Shown piece by piece: positions 43,863 to 53,219 of a DNA stretch of 64,000 nucleotides. Position 1 is the first letter of the stretch, and each line of letters opens with the position of its first letter. The notes under the pieces were generated by a model, which was not told the origin of the DNA, did no database searches, and saw nothing but the letters and a program-made list of their open reading frames with translations. The stretch is from Echinicola sp. 20G (GTDB taxonomy: Bacteria; Bacteroidota; Bacteroidia; Cytophagales; Cyclobacteriaceae): positions 995,001 to 1,059,000 of the forward strand of contig NZ_AP024154.1 of NCBI RefSeq assembly GCF_015533855.1, in the 5' to 3' direction. Both the position numbers and the translations under genes were made by a program.

Positions 43863-44420
43863 ATGGCAGTAAAAATCAGATTAGCACGTAGAGGTAGAAA
43901 AAGAATGGCCATCTATGATGTAGTTGTAGCTGATGCAAGAGCTCCACGTGATGGACGCTTTATCGAAAAAATCGGATCTTATAACCCGAACACTGACCCT
44001 GCTTCTATCAACATCAACAATGAGCGCGCTCTACAGTGGTTGTTGAATGGTGCACAACCTACAGACACGGTAAAAGCAATGCTTTCTTACCGAGGTGTAT
44101 TATTGAAAAAACACCTTCAAATCGGTGTATTGAAAGGTGCTATCTCTCAAGAAGAGGCTGACAAGAAATTTGACGCTTGGAAAGAGGAAAAAGAAGCAGC
44201 TATCACTGGCAAGGTGGACAAATTGGCTAAAGCCAAAGCAGACGCACGTCAGAAAGCCCTTGATGCCGAGACTGCTAAAAACACAGCTCGTCTAGAGGCT
44301 ATCCAAAAAAGAGAAGAAGAAGCTAAGGCTGCTGCCGCTGCTGAAGAGGCTGCTGCATCTGAGGAGGCTCCTGCAGAAGGAGAAGCTTCTGAATCTAGCG
44401 AAGAAGAAACTCAAGGTTAA
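43863..44420 (+). CDS. rpsP: 30S ribosomal protein S16 with long C-terminal extension
   Basis: Residues 1-80 are the S16 domain ([38 protein letters not shown], then a '[13 protein letters not shown]' segment). The remaining about 105 residues form a charged helical tail, Lys/Ala-rich and then Glu/Ala/Ser-rich to the end, against the usual total of 80-90 residues. Similar tails occur in other Bacteroidota S16 proteins; their purpose is not known to me. It is first in the rpsP-rimM-trmD unit, and a canonical promoter lies upstream. Confidence 0.97.
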   Translation: MAVKIRLARRGRKRMAIYDVVVADARAPRDGRFIEKIGSYNPNTDPASININNERALQWLLNGAQPTDTVKAMLSYRGVLLKKHLQIGVLKGAISQEEADKKFDAWKEEKEAAITGKVDKLAKAKADARQKALDAETAKNTARLEAIQKREEEAKAAAAAEEAAASEEAPAEGEASESSEEETQG

Positions 44421-44434
44421 TTACGCGCTTTTCC

Positions 44435-44965
44435 ATGAACAAGGAGAATTGTTTCCAGATAGGTTACATTGCTAAGGTTCATGGACTCCAAGGAGAAGTA
44501 ACGGCCGTCCTTGATGTGGATTATCCAGAGGAATATGAAGACATCGAGCATGTCTTTCTGGATAAAAACAACAGACTGGCACCTTACTTTCTTGAGCATT
44601 TTGTCTCACAACCCAATGGTCGGGTATTGGCCAAGTTTGAAGGTTATGATGACAAGAGCGCTGCAGAAACCTTAGTGGGTTCTGTGCTTTACCTTCCACT
44701 AAAAGATCTTCCTCAGCTTGATGATGACCAATATTATTATCATGAGCTAGTGGGTTTTGAAGTAGAAGATGAGTCCCGAGGAGTAATAGGAAGTGTGCAA
44801 GTAATATATGACCTTCAAACCCAGTATTTGATCGGGTTAGACTACCAAGGAAAAGAAGTCTTGATTCCCATTCAAGATGACATTATTCTCAAGGTAGACA
44901 AGGCAGCAAAAAAAGTTTTCTGCCGATTGCCGGAAGGCTTGCTTGAAATTTATCTAGAGGAATAG
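44435..44965 (+). CDS. rimM: Ribosome maturation factor RimM
   Basis: The 176-residue 16S rRNA-processing protein binds S19 and helps late 30S assembly. 'FQIGYIAKVHGLQGEVTAVLD' opens the N-terminal beta-barrel domain and 'YYYHELVGFEV' opens the PRC-barrel, with VLIPIQDDIILKVD near the end. It starts 14 bp after rpsP and ends 3 bp before trmD. Confidence 0.96.
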   Translation: MNKENCFQIGYIAKVHGLQGEVTAVLDVDYPEEYEDIEHVFLDKNNRLAPYFLEHFVSQPNGRVLAKFEGYDDKSAAETLVGSVLYLPLKDLPQLDDDQYYYHELVGFEVEDESRGVIGSVQVIYDLQTQYLIGLDYQGKEVLIPIQDDIILKVDKAAKKVFCRLPEGLLEIYLEE

Positions 44966-44968
44966 ACC

Positions 44969-45655
44969 ATGCAGATTGATATAATCACTGTGGTACCTGG
45001 TCTTTTGGAAGGCCCTTTCTCTCACTCTATTTTAAAAAGAGCGGAAGATAAAGGCTTGGCCAAAGTCAAGGTACATGACCTGAGGGATTATGGCATCGGT
45101 AAACAAAGGCAAGTCGATGATTATGCTTTTGGTGGCGGTGCAGGAATGGTGATGATGGTAGAACCTTTGTCCAAGTGTATCGAAACACTCAAAAGTCAAA
45201 GGGAATACGATGAAATCATCTACATGACCCCAGACGGTAAGACGCTTGATCAGCAAATGGCCAATTCCCTATCCTTGAAAGGCAACTTGATGATCCTTTG
45301 TGGTCATTACAAAGGTGTGGACGAGCGGATCAGACAAAAGTACATTACGCAAGAAATCAGCATTGGTGACTTTGTCCTTTCCGGAGGAGAGCTCGCTGCA
45401 GCGGTTTTGGCCGACGCAGTAATTCGACTGATCCCAGGAGTTCTCAACGATGAGACTTCTGCCTTGACCGATTCCTTTCAGGATGGCTTGCTAGCTCCTC
45501 CGATCTATACCCGGCCTGCTGAATACGATGGCATGAAAGTTCCAGAAATTTTGCTTTCAGGACACAATGAAAAGATTGCCAACTGGAGGTTTGAAGAATC
45601 GGTTCGCCGCACTAAAGAAAGAAGGCCTGACCTATTGGAAGGGAGAGATTTCTGA
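44969..45655 (+). CDS. trmD: tRNA (guanine-N1)-methyltransferase
   Basis: Methylates G37 of tRNAs using SAM through a trefoil-knot (SPOUT) fold. The 228-residue protein has [31 protein letters not shown] and '[16 protein letters not shown]' in the knot region, and the C-terminal '[27 protein letters not shown]' for tRNA binding. It is in the common bacterial gene order rpsP-rimM-trmD-rplS. Confidence 0.98.
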   Translation: MQIDIITVVPGLLEGPFSHSILKRAEDKGLAKVKVHDLRDYGIGKQRQVDDYAFGGGAGMVMMVEPLSKCIETLKSQREYDEIIYMTPDGKTLDQQMANSLSLKGNLMILCGHYKGVDERIRQKYITQEISIGDFVLSGGELAAAVLADAVIRLIPGVLNDETSALTDSFQDGLLAPPIYTRPAEYDGMKVPEILLSGHNEKIANWRFEESVRRTKERRPDLLEGRDF

Positions 45656-45687
45656 AAAGGCGATTAACGTAAATAATTGATAATTAA

Positions 45688-45717
45688 TTGAATAAAAAAG
45701 ATAATTGCATACCTTTG
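45688..45717 (+). promoter_or_regulatory. Promoter of rplS
   Basis: TTG (45688-45690), a 19-bp spacer and TACCTTTG (45710-45717) in the 99-bp trmD-rplS gap give rplS its own Bacteroidota-type promoter. Confidence 0.75.
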
Positions 45718-45754
45718 CAATTCGAATTTGCGATAAGCACATAAATATAAAGAT

Positions 45755-46120
45755 ATGAGCGAACTACTTAAAATTGTAGAAGAGGAATACAAAGACGTAA
45801 GAGCTAAGTTCCCTTCTTTCAAGGCAGGAGATACGATCAACGTTCACGTTAGAATTAAAGAGGGTAACAAAGAGCGTATCCAGCAGTTCCAAGGTACCGT
45901 GATCCAGAGAAAGAACGTTAACTCTAACGGAGAAACTTTCACTGTAAGAAAAATCTCAAGCGGTATCGGTGTTGAAAGAATTTTCCCTATCCTAGGTCCA
46001 AGCATCGAGAAAATCGAGCTTTTGAGATCTGGTAAAGTAAGAAGAGCTAGACTTTACTACCTAAGAGGTCGTCAAGGTAAAGCGGCAAGAGTAAAAGAAA
46101 AAATCCACGTGAAGAAGTAA
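45755..46120 (+). CDS. rplS: 50S ribosomal protein L19
   Basis: The 121-residue protein lies at the 30S-50S interface. '[32 protein letters not shown]' and '[48 protein letters not shown]' are the family hallmarks. It has its own promoter and ends at a strong terminator. Confidence 0.98.
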   Translation: MSELLKIVEEEYKDVRAKFPSFKAGDTINVHVRIKEGNKERIQQFQGTVIQRKNVNSNGETFTVRKISSGIGVERIFPILGPSIEKIELLRSGKVRRARLYYLRGRQGKAARVKEKIHVKK

Positions 46121-46133
46121 TTCTTCACCATAA

Positions 46134-46166
46134 TAAAAAAGGGAATCAGCTTGATTCCCTTTTTTA
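46134..46166. terminator. Bidirectional terminator rplS / 2H phosphoesterase
   Basis: A6-GGGAATCA, GCT loop, TGATTCCC-T6: a perfect stem of about 14 bp with runs on both sides. It overlaps the stop of the convergent gene. Confidence 0.92.
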
Positions 46167-46718
46167 TTTCCCCTCCAAATTAAATTCCTTGATCACATAC
46201 CAGCGGTAATTTATTTTTTTCAACAGGGCCACTTTCTTCACCTCCATTTTCCCATAAAAACCTTTGGCCTTTACCATCGACCAACATTCATCAAAGTAAC
46301 GATCCTTCAGGTCACTGTACACCAAAGTCATATGAGGTGTGTAAGCTTTATCACTCAACTCCTGCACTTGCTTTAGCTCTACTTTGCAAAACTGACCAAG
46401 TGATTGCTGTAAAGTCGGCAACTCTTCGCCATGTCTAACCCTGGCATACATGATCCTTTTACCAAACCGACCAATCCCTTTAAATTCAATGGGAAAAGAC
46501 TTAAAGCCCGCAAAAAAGGCCATCAAAAGTTCCGCTAGCTTTCCCTCCTTTTTCTCACTATAAACAAAAGGCATTTTTAGCGTTACATGGGCGGGAGACT
46601 TGAGGGCATGCTTGGCATTGTACTTCTCCAGCACTTCCTGCTTTATGGCCAAAGCATCAGCTTGAATGCCTTCATCAGGAACAATTGCCAGAAAGTATTT
46701 CATCATGTTTTTTGCCAT
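46164..46718 (-). CDS. 2'-5' RNA ligase/2H phosphoesterase family protein
   Basis: The 184-residue cytoplasmic protein of the LigT/2H superfamily. Both HxT/S motifs are present, AHVTLKMPF (about residues 42-50) and PHMTLVYSD (about residues 128-136), forming the two-histidine active site. Bacterial members hydrolyse cyclic phosphates or act as RNA 2',3'-cyclic phosphodiesterases; the substrate is uncertain. Alternative ATGs at codons 5 and 6 would give a more typical MMKYFLAIVPD start. Confidence 0.88.
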   Translation of the reverse strand: MAKNMMKYFLAIVPDEGIQADALAIKQEVLEKYNAKHALKSPAHVTLKMPFVYSEKKEGKLAELLMAFFAGFKSFPIEFKGIGRFGKRIMYARVRHGEELPTLQQSLGQFCKVELKQVQELSDKAYTPHMTLVYSDLKDRYFDECWSMVKAKGFYGKMEVKKVALLKKINYRWYVIKEFNLEGK

Positions 46719-46891
46719 TGGAGTAACTGATTCTGTTTAATTATTGCTTCGATAAAAACTTATTAAAATGGCTACATCTATACAAATCTAGGATTTATTC
46801 CACTAAAAATTTAAATGAATACAATTATTGCCATTTACTTTTGAAGCTCCCATCTATCTATTAAATTGTTCCAAATCCGTGAATCACAACT

Positions 46892-47806
46892 ATGGAAAAA
46901 AGAAACATCGCTTTAATAGGTTTGGACCTGAGCAAAATGGACCAAGTCATACTTGACAACACCAAAAAGGTCATCAAACTATTAAATCTTGAGAAAATTT
47001 ACTTTATGCATATCTCCGAGAATTTAGCTCTCCCGGAGGACATCACCAGCACCTACCCAAACCTTTTGGCTCCAGTAGATGAAAGTATAGAGCTGGGAAT
47101 AAAAAAGAAAGTGGATGAATTGGGCATTTCTGATGAGGTGGCAGTTGAAGTAACCGCAGAGGAAGGCAATCCTATGGACAGCCTATTGAGATGGTCAAAA
47201 ATAAAGAATGCTGACTTTATTATCATGGGACGTAAAACCGAATTGGAAGGCAGTGGTACCTTACCAAAGAGGATTGCCCAAAAAGCTCCCAACTCTGTGC
47301 TTTTCATTACCGAAGGAATGGATGATAAGCAGTTTAAAAAAATTCTGGTACCTATAGATTTCTCCAGCCATACTGAATTGATTTTGGAAAAAGTAGAGAG
47401 GTTTATCAAGAACCACCAAGATGCGGAGATCAAATATATCCACGTATATGATGTACCGATAGGCTACCATAAAACGGGTAAGTCCTATGAGGAATTTGCA
47501 GAGATCATGCGTCAGAATGCCCAAAAGGAATTTGAAAAAATGGTCAAACAACATAAAATTGAATACCATCCTTGTGACTTTGTACTAAAAGACAAAGCCA
47601 GCAATGCTGACCATATCTTGACTACAGCCGAAGAAAACGATACTGATTTAATCATCATTGGTAGCCGTGGAAGAAGTAATTCCGCTGCATTGCTTTTGGG
47701 AAGTGTGGCTGAAAGGTTGGTCCATATCAATCATAAAATCCCCATGCTAGTCATTAAAAGAAAGGGTGAGAATATGGGTTTCTTACAAGCCCTTTTGAAT
47801 ATTTAA
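46892..47806 (+). CDS. Tandem universal stress protein
   Basis: The 304-residue protein has two UspA domains (about residues 1-145 and 146-295). The second has a clear GSRGRSNSAALLLGSVAERLVH nucleotide-binding motif close to G-2x-G-9x-G(S/T); the first has a weaker IMGRKTELEGSGTLPKRIA version. 'KKILVPIDFSSHTELILEKV' starts domain 2. It is probably a cytoplasmic stress or nucleotide-binding protein. Its last 4 bp overlap the stop of the convergent methyltransferase gene. Confidence 0.92.
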   Translation: MEKRNIALIGLDLSKMDQVILDNTKKVIKLLNLEKIYFMHISENLALPEDITSTYPNLLAPVDESIELGIKKKVDELGISDEVAVEVTAEEGNPMDSLLRWSKIKNADFIIMGRKTELEGSGTLPKRIAQKAPNSVLFITEGMDDKQFKKILVPIDFSSHTELILEKVERFIKNHQDAEIKYIHVYDVPIGYHKTGKSYEEFAEIMRQNAQKEFEKMVKQHKIEYHPCDFVLKDKASNADHILTTAEENDTDLIIIGSRGRSNSAALLLGSVAERLVHINHKIPMLVIKRKGENMGFLQALLNI

Positions 47807-48735
47807 CTTTTTACAAAGTAAAAGCAGGCCTGATCCCCTTGTCCCTCCAAGTTCAACTGGAGGGACTTCTTTTTGTATATTTCCATCTGCTCTTTAGAAA
47901 ACAGTTCTGATTTTAGCGCCTCTTTGTGTGTGACCCCCATCTTATTAGCCTCACTTCCCCAAAATTGAAAGGGAGTACTATCATAAACAATCTTTTTTAG
48001 CAAAAGGCCACACTCCTTGGCCATATCCTTAATGGACTTCTCACTATGGAGGAATATATGCCTTGGAGCATCCAGCTGGACCCAGTCGGATCCATAATGT
48101 CTCCAAGCTTCTTTGTCCGCTAATGGTATCCTAATAAGCAACTGTCCACCTTCATTAAGAAGTTCAACAGCTTTCTGCATCACTTGTCTTGGGTTATCCA
48201 TGTGCTCAAAAGAATGGTGCATCATGATACAATCAAAACTCTCCTGAACCTCGAAAATGGATTTCTTCAACAGCTTAAGTCCGGGCTTTATCTCCTTACT
48301 CTTGGACATAAATGGATCAATTCCAACTAATGAAGTATAACCACTAACCGACCATTCATAAAGAAGTTGTCCATTTCCGCAACCCACATCGGCTATTTTG
48401 CTTGAAAAAGGCAGGTTGAGCTCCTGAAGCCAATCCCCATAATGGTAGTGCTTAAAATAACTTAAATTGGTGGTTTTAAATAACCTAAAGTGAACAGTTT
48501 TCAGAAACCTCCTAAACCATGAGGAAGTATTGATTTCACCTAGAGAATAGTAATCTGTGGGATAATATTCACCTAAATTCTTTGGAACCTCCACTATTTG
48601 AATAGCCTTACAATTACTACATTCCAAATAATCAAAACTCTCCTGAAAACCAAACATCATTTCCTTTACAGGAAAAACCGAATTCCCTTCTATGTTGCCA
48701 CAAAGCTTACACGCTAGGGGCCTTAATTCCTGCAT
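47803..48735 (-). CDS. SAM-dependent methyltransferase, polysaccharide locus
   Basis: The 310-residue protein has an N-terminal zinc-knuckle (CKLCGN ... CSNCKA, about residues 7-45), typical of methyltransferases acting on sugars or sugar-linked substrates. The class I fold follows: motif I KIADVGCGNGQLLYEW (about residue 110) and 'FDCIMMHHSFEHMDNPRQVMQKAVELL'. The start is the ATG at 48735, directly after the stop of the upstream sugar transferase gene (48737); the longer frame would overlap that gene. Probably cotranscribed with it. The substrate is unknown. Confidence 0.9.
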   Translation of the reverse strand: MQELRPLACKLCGNIEGNSVFPVKEMMFGFQESFDYLECSNCKAIQIVEVPKNLGEYYPTDYYSLGEINTSSWFRRFLKTVHFRLFKTTNLSYFKHYHYGDWLQELNLPFSSKIADVGCGNGQLLYEWSVSGYTSLVGIDPFMSKSKEIKPGLKLLKKSIFEVQESFDCIMMHHSFEHMDNPRQVMQKAVELLNEGGQLLIRIPLADKEAWRHYGSDWVQLDAPRHIFLHSEKSIKDMAKECGLLLKKIVYDSTPFQFWGSEANKMGVTHKEALKSELFSKEQMEIYKKKSLQLNLEGQGDQACFYFVKS

Positions 48736-48736
48736 A

Positions 48737-50107
48737 TTAATAAACGTTGTCCCTGTTGAATCCCAGTTCGCGAATGGTTTTGGCAACGATGGTCATATCC
48801 ATCCACATTGACCAATTCTGAATATAAAAATAATCCAAACGTACCCTAGACCTAATTTGGTAGGGACGAATGATCTCCCCTCTGTAGCCTTTCACTTGAG
48901 CAAGTCCTGTAATTCCGGGCTTGATTTTATGGCGGGCATTGTATTTCTCTATCTGCGTACGAAATGTCTCATTCATCGGTACAGTATGAGGCCTAGGTCC
49001 CACAATGGACATATCTCCAATCAGAACATTCAAGAACTGTGGCATTTCATCCAATGAGGTACTTCGCAAAAAGGTTCCAATTCTGGTCACACGCGGGTCA
49101 TTTTTGGTTGCCTGCAAAGTGTCAGCATAATCATTGGGAGTCATTGACCTGAACTTTAAACACTTAAAAACCTTATTGTTTTCTCCGTTCCTTAATTGGA
49201 TAAAGAATATCGACCCTTTAGACTCCAGTTTGATCAATAGTCCTACCAAAGGAATCATCCAACTTAGGACAAACACAGTGATGAACAAAGAAAATAAGAT
49301 ATCGAAAGCTCTTTTACTCACTCTATTAATAGCGCTATCCAAAGGAATCGCATTGACATTGATGACAAAAAAGTCACCATATTTGGAAAAGGATAGTTTT
49401 TTCTCAAGTTGAAGGTTCCCTCCCGGAATCACCTTTACCTTAATGTAATTTTCATCAGCATAATGGATGATTCTTTTCATAGTGGGTAGGTCTAGCCTTT
49501 CATTGATATAAATCAAATCCAAATCCATATCCCTTACTTCTCGGAAAAAGTCATCCAAACCACCCCTTGTCTCTAAACAAGTACTCACATCATCGTAATA
49601 ACCCAAAAAATTAATTCCAAAATCCTTTCTGCTTTGGAAAACCTTAGCCAGTTTATAGCTCGTACCACCTTTTCCAATAATCACTGCATTTCTATAGTTC
49701 CCTCCTTTTGAGCGATACTGTTTAAGAGCAATGTGTACCGATACCCGATATACACTGAGCAAAAACATCATACTTCCTGCATTGACCAATAAAAACAGCC
49801 TGCTCAGATGGTAAGCCTGAAACGCAATCCATAAAACTGAAATAATGGAAAAGAACCAGAGTATCGAGCCAAATAACCTTTGAAGTGTAAATAGGTAATC
49901 TGTAGTTCTTCCAACTTTGTAATCCTTTCTGAAAGCTACCAAGGTCAACCAGATCATCAGATACAACCCATAGAGGGAAGTGTTCATGTCACTGATTGTA
50001 ATATATTGTGAAACCACTATATGTGTTATTAGCAATGATATTCCAATTACTAAAATATCGCCCAGAAGAAATAACCAAGGAAAGTATTTGTAAAACCGTC
50101 TCGCCAT
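48737..50107 (-). CDS. Polyprenyl-phosphate sugar phosphotransferase (WcaJ/CpsE type)
   Basis: Starts surface polysaccharide repeat units by moving a sugar-1-phosphate to undecaprenyl phosphate in the inner membrane. The 456-residue protein has four N-terminal membrane helices (about 10-125), a CoA-binding-like central domain (about 140-260), one more helix near 270, and the bacterial sugar transferase domain with [12 protein letters not shown], '[38 protein letters not shown]', and '[20 protein letters not shown]'. It is first of the minus-strand locus here, facing feoA across a 546-bp gap. Confidence 0.95.
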   Translation of the reverse strand: MARRFYKYFPWLFLLGDILVIGISLLITHIVVSQYITISDMNTSLYGLYLMIWLTLVAFRKDYKVGRTTDYLFTLQRLFGSILWFFSIISVLWIAFQAYHLSRLFLLVNAGSMMFLLSVYRVSVHIALKQYRSKGGNYRNAVIIGKGGTSYKLAKVFQSRKDFGINFLGYYDDVSTCLETRGGLDDFFREVRDMDLDLIYINERLDLPTMKRIIHYADENYIKVKVIPGGNLQLEKKLSFSKYGDFFVINVNAIPLDSAINRVSKRAFDILFSLFITVFVLSWMIPLVGLLIKLESKGSIFFIQLRNGENNKVFKCLKFRSMTPNDYADTLQATKNDPRVTRIGTFLRSTSLDEMPQFLNVLIGDMSIVGPRPHTVPMNETFRTQIEKYNARHKIKPGITGLAQVKGYRGEIIRPYQIRSRVRLDYFYIQNWSMWMDMTIVAKTIRELGFNRDNVY

Positions 50108-50653
50108 AAAAATGATACTATTGTACTATGTCATTTAACGCTACAGCAATTTAAATACCATGTTCTTTTCGTTGTAAAAAATTGCTTAGGCTCTTGATGA
50201 AATAATTTTCCTTAAATTTTAATTAAGGTTCAGTAAAATTATAAAAATTTATCTTTTATCCATCATTAAATATCTGTTAATATAAAGTTATAATCATTCG
50301 ACTGTTTAGATCAATACGCTAAATCAGATTAGATCATAAAGAAAATGTCGGTAACTTAACTGCATAAAAAAAGAATGGGATAAGCAGCGGTACAATTACC
50401 CAAATTGCCCATCCATGACATCACTTTATCGTTTATTCACATTGGCCTATATTATATAAGTATAATCGTTGAAAATATATTTTAATTCCTAAAACAAAAC
50501 CTAGATTTCATCAGCTTAAAAGCCTATTAATCTGCCCAATTTTATCCATGCCTCCTACCAAAAAAGCATCAAGATTTAATCAAAAACAGAACGAATTTTA
50601 ATCTTTTTCCGTTAATTTTGCAACAATTTAGATTTAATCTAATTTCACTATCT
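50108..50653. other. Intergenic region between polysaccharide and iron operons
   Basis: This 546-bp very AT-rich divergent spacer has no credible ORF. It should hold the promoters of the sugar transferase (minus) and feoA (plus). A TAATTTTG -7-like element at 50613-50620 suits feoA, without a clear -33 match. No Fur-type palindrome was recognised. Confidence 0.5.
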
Positions 50654-50881
50654 ATGAGTACGGCCGATCAATTAGAGCAAGGAAAGATGGCGATAATCCA
50701 ACAGATTATTCCAAGCGAGCTTACCCTACACTTAATGGAAATGGGTTTCCTACCTGGAAAACGCATTTCTCTTTTACAAAGAGCCCCGCTAAAAGACCCT
50801 TTGGCTTTTAAGCTGGAAAATACAGTGATAGCCTTAAGAAAAGCTGAAGCTCAGCTGATCCAAGTGACATTAGAAAATTGA
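50654..50881 (+). CDS. feoA: Ferrous iron transport protein FeoA
   Basis: The 75-residue SH3-like cytoplasmic protein assists FeoB. 'LMEMGFLPGKRISLLQRAPLKDPLAFKLENTVIALRKAEAQLI' is the FeoA core. The frame is open 12 codons further upstream; the ATG at 50654 (MSTADQLEQGK) fits family length. feoB starts 7 bp after its stop. Confidence 0.93.
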   Translation: MSTADQLEQGKMAIIQQIIPSELTLHLMEMGFLPGKRISLLQRAPLKDPLAFKLENTVIALRKAEAQLIQVTLEN

Positions 50882-50888
50882 TTCTTTT

Positions 50889-53021
50889 ATGCCAGAAGTA
50901 CTGACACCTACCCAACAATCCACATTTACTATTGCATTAATAGGAAACCCCAATGTAGGTAAAACAACCATCTTTAACAGGTTGACGGGATTACGCCAGA
51001 AGGTGGGAAATTACCCTGGAGTGACGGTCGACAAGAGATTTGCCAATATAAAAATCGGAGAACAAGAAGCGACTATTCTTGACTTGCCGGGAACTTACAG
51101 TATTTACCCTAATTCGGAGGATGAAGTAATCGTGCATAGGGTGCTTAACGGCCTTGATCAAGGTAATAGACCCGATTTTGTATTGGCGGTAGTGGATATG
51201 TCCAGCATGGAAAGAGGACTTTTTCTGGTCACTCAAATTATGGATTTGGGACTACCTATGGCCATCGTATTGAATATGGAAGATACCGCGGCGGATCAAG
51301 GCATAAAAGTAAAGACACATGCATTGTACCAATCTTTAGGTGTACCGATCATCCAATCCAATGCCCGCAGTAATAAGGGAATAGATGGAATACTTGACCT
51401 GATTGGACAAAAGATGTTTGAGAAACCTCAGCCTTTTTTAAGCACTGAAGATCTTTTGCCTCTTGAACTTTCTTCTGCCGTTCAAGAAAAATTTGGATTG
51501 AAAAATAGTTATCAAGCTTATCAACTTATCCGATTCCATCAAAGTGAGCCATTAATTGATCAAAATGACAAACTCTGGTTAGAGCATCAGTTAGCTAAGG
51601 CTGAATACGACATCAAAAAGACACAACTGGAAGAAACGCAGCAAAGATACGCTGGCATTCAACAAGTCTTGTCTTCAGCAATTGAAAAGACCGATATTCA
51701 GAGAAAGAGATTAACGGACAAGCTAGATAGTGTATTCCTTCATAAAGTCGGAGGCTATGCGATCTTTATAGGTATATTGTTAGTGATCTTTCAGGCTGTT
51801 TTCGCTTGGTCAGCCATGCCTATGGACCTGATAGATGGTTTCTTTGCCACACTCAGTGCCACAGTAGCTAACCTCTTGCCCGCAGGAGTTTTGACTAAGC
51901 TGATTACTGAAGGGATAATTCCCGGGATTGGTGGCGTGGTCATCTTTATTCCTCAAATTGCCCTACTATTTGCCTTTTTGGGAATTCTTGAAGATACTGG
52001 CTATATGTCAAGGGTAGTGTTCTTAATGGATAGGATCATGAGACCTTTTGGACTCAATGGTAAAAGTGTAGTTCCTTTGATATCTGGTATTGCCTGTGCA
52101 ATCCCTGGGATAATGGCTACGAGAAATATTGGTAATTGGAAAGACAGATTGATCACTATCATGGTTACTCCATTGATGAGCTGTTCTGCAAGATTGCCTG
52201 TTTATGTGATTTTGATAGGCATTGCTGTTCCGGAATCTTATGTGGGCCCGTTTAATCTCCAAGCGGTGGCGTTATTGGGGATGTACTTATTGGGAATAAT
52301 AGCGGTGCTTTTCACATCTTGGATTTTGAAACTGGCCTTAAAATTCAAAGAAAAGAGCTATCTGATGGTGGAAATGCCATTATATAGACTTCCAAGGTGG
52401 AAAGATGTGTTGATCACCATGTACTCCAAATCCAAGACTTTCGTGTTTGCCGCTGGAAAGGTGATTTTGACCATTTCAATAATTCTATGGGTATTGGCTT
52501 CCTATGGGCCATCCAGTGTTCGTGAAGAGACTATTGCTAAGGTTGAAGTTCCTGCTGACAATGCTGCTCAAGAAGAGTTGGATCTTTATGAGAGCCAACT
52601 TGCATCTGCTGAGCTAGAATCATCGTACATAGGAATAATGGGTAAGTTCATTGAACCGACCATCAGGCCTTTAGGATATGATTGGAAAATTGGGATTGCA
52701 CTGATAACTTCCTTTGCCGCCCGTGAGGTATTTGTCTCTACCATAGCAACACTCTACAGTGTGGGTAGTGATGTGGAAGATGAATTGACCATTCAGCAAA
52801 AGTTGGAGAGTGAGGTCAATCCTGAGACCGGGGAAAAAGTATTTAATCTGGCAACTGCCTTTTCGCTGATAGTGTTCTATGCATTTGCCATGCAATGTAT
52901 GAGTACGTTGGCAGTGGTTTACAGAGAGACTAAAGGCTGGAAATGGCCAGTTATCCAAACCGTTTACATGACCGCCTTAGCTTATGTATCCGCTTGGGTA
53001 GTCTATCAAATATTGTCTTAG
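50889..53021 (+). CDS. feoB: Ferrous iron transporter FeoB
   Basis: GTP-driven Fe(II) uptake across the inner membrane. The 710-residue protein has an N-terminal G domain (about 12-170): GNPNVGKTTIFNRLTG (G1), YPGVTVDK (G2), DLPGTYS (G3), with the usual NxxD replaced by LNMED, and SARSNKG-like SNARSNKG. A helical spacer follows to about residue 275. Two Gate domains follow ('LPAGVLTKLITEGIIPGIGGVVIFIPQIALLFAFLGILEDTGYMSR', 'SGIACAIPGIMATR', 'TPLMSCSARLPVYVILIG'). About ten membrane segments. It lies between feoA and a small Cys-rich gene in one operon. Confidence 0.97.
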   Translation: MPEVLTPTQQSTFTIALIGNPNVGKTTIFNRLTGLRQKVGNYPGVTVDKRFANIKIGEQEATILDLPGTYSIYPNSEDEVIVHRVLNGLDQGNRPDFVLAVVDMSSMERGLFLVTQIMDLGLPMAIVLNMEDTAADQGIKVKTHALYQSLGVPIIQSNARSNKGIDGILDLIGQKMFEKPQPFLSTEDLLPLELSSAVQEKFGLKNSYQAYQLIRFHQSEPLIDQNDKLWLEHQLAKAEYDIKKTQLEETQQRYAGIQQVLSSAIEKTDIQRKRLTDKLDSVFLHKVGGYAIFIGILLVIFQAVFAWSAMPMDLIDGFFATLSATVANLLPAGVLTKLITEGIIPGIGGVVIFIPQIALLFAFLGILEDTGYMSRVVFLMDRIMRPFGLNGKSVVPLISGIACAIPGIMATRNIGNWKDRLITIMVTPLMSCSARLPVYVILIGIAVPESYVGPFNLQAVALLGMYLLGIIAVLFTSWILKLALKFKEKSYLMVEMPLYRLPRWKDVLITMYSKSKTFVFAAGKVILTISIILWVLASYGPSSVREETIAKVEVPADNAAQEELDLYESQLASAELESSYIGIMGKFIEPTIRPLGYDWKIGIALITSFAAREVFVSTIATLYSVGSDVEDELTIQQKLESEVNPETGEKVFNLATAFSLIVFYAFAMQCMSTLAVVYRETKGWKWPVIQTVYMTALAYVSAWVVYQILS

Positions 53022-53035
53022 AAAAGAAATTGATT

Positions 53036-53176
53036 ATGTGGCAGGAAATTATCGTGTGGACTTTATTTGCAGGCATCATTGGCTGGAAAGTTTTCCAATA
53101 TGCCAAGCCTAAAAAAACCAATCACCTAGACTGTGGGTGTGGAAAATGTGACACCCTAAAATCAACTAAAAATTAA
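53036..53176 (+). CDS. FeoB-associated Cys-rich membrane protein
   Basis: The 46-residue protein has one membrane helix (about residues 3-22, IIVWTLFAGIIGWKVFQ) and a short tail with a DCGCGKCD cysteine cluster. This fits the small Cys-rich proteins found after feoB in many bacteria, thought to help iron transfer. It starts 14 bp after feoB and ends just before a strong terminator. Metal binding is an inference from the cysteines. Confidence 0.85.
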   Translation: MWQEIIVWTLFAGIIGWKVFQYAKPKKTNHLDCGCGKCDTLKSTKN

Positions 53177-53180
53177 AAAT

Positions 53181-53219
53181 AGGTCTTTCAGGATTTTTTG
53201 GACAATTCCTGAAAGACCT
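53181..53219. terminator. Bidirectional terminator feo operon / glycosyltransferase
   Basis: AGGTCTTTCAGGA pairs perfectly with TCCTGAAAGACCT (13 bp) over a T-rich 13-nt loop, with ATTTTTAATTTTTAG following on the minus strand. It includes the end of the convergent glycosyltransferase gene. Confidence 0.85.
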
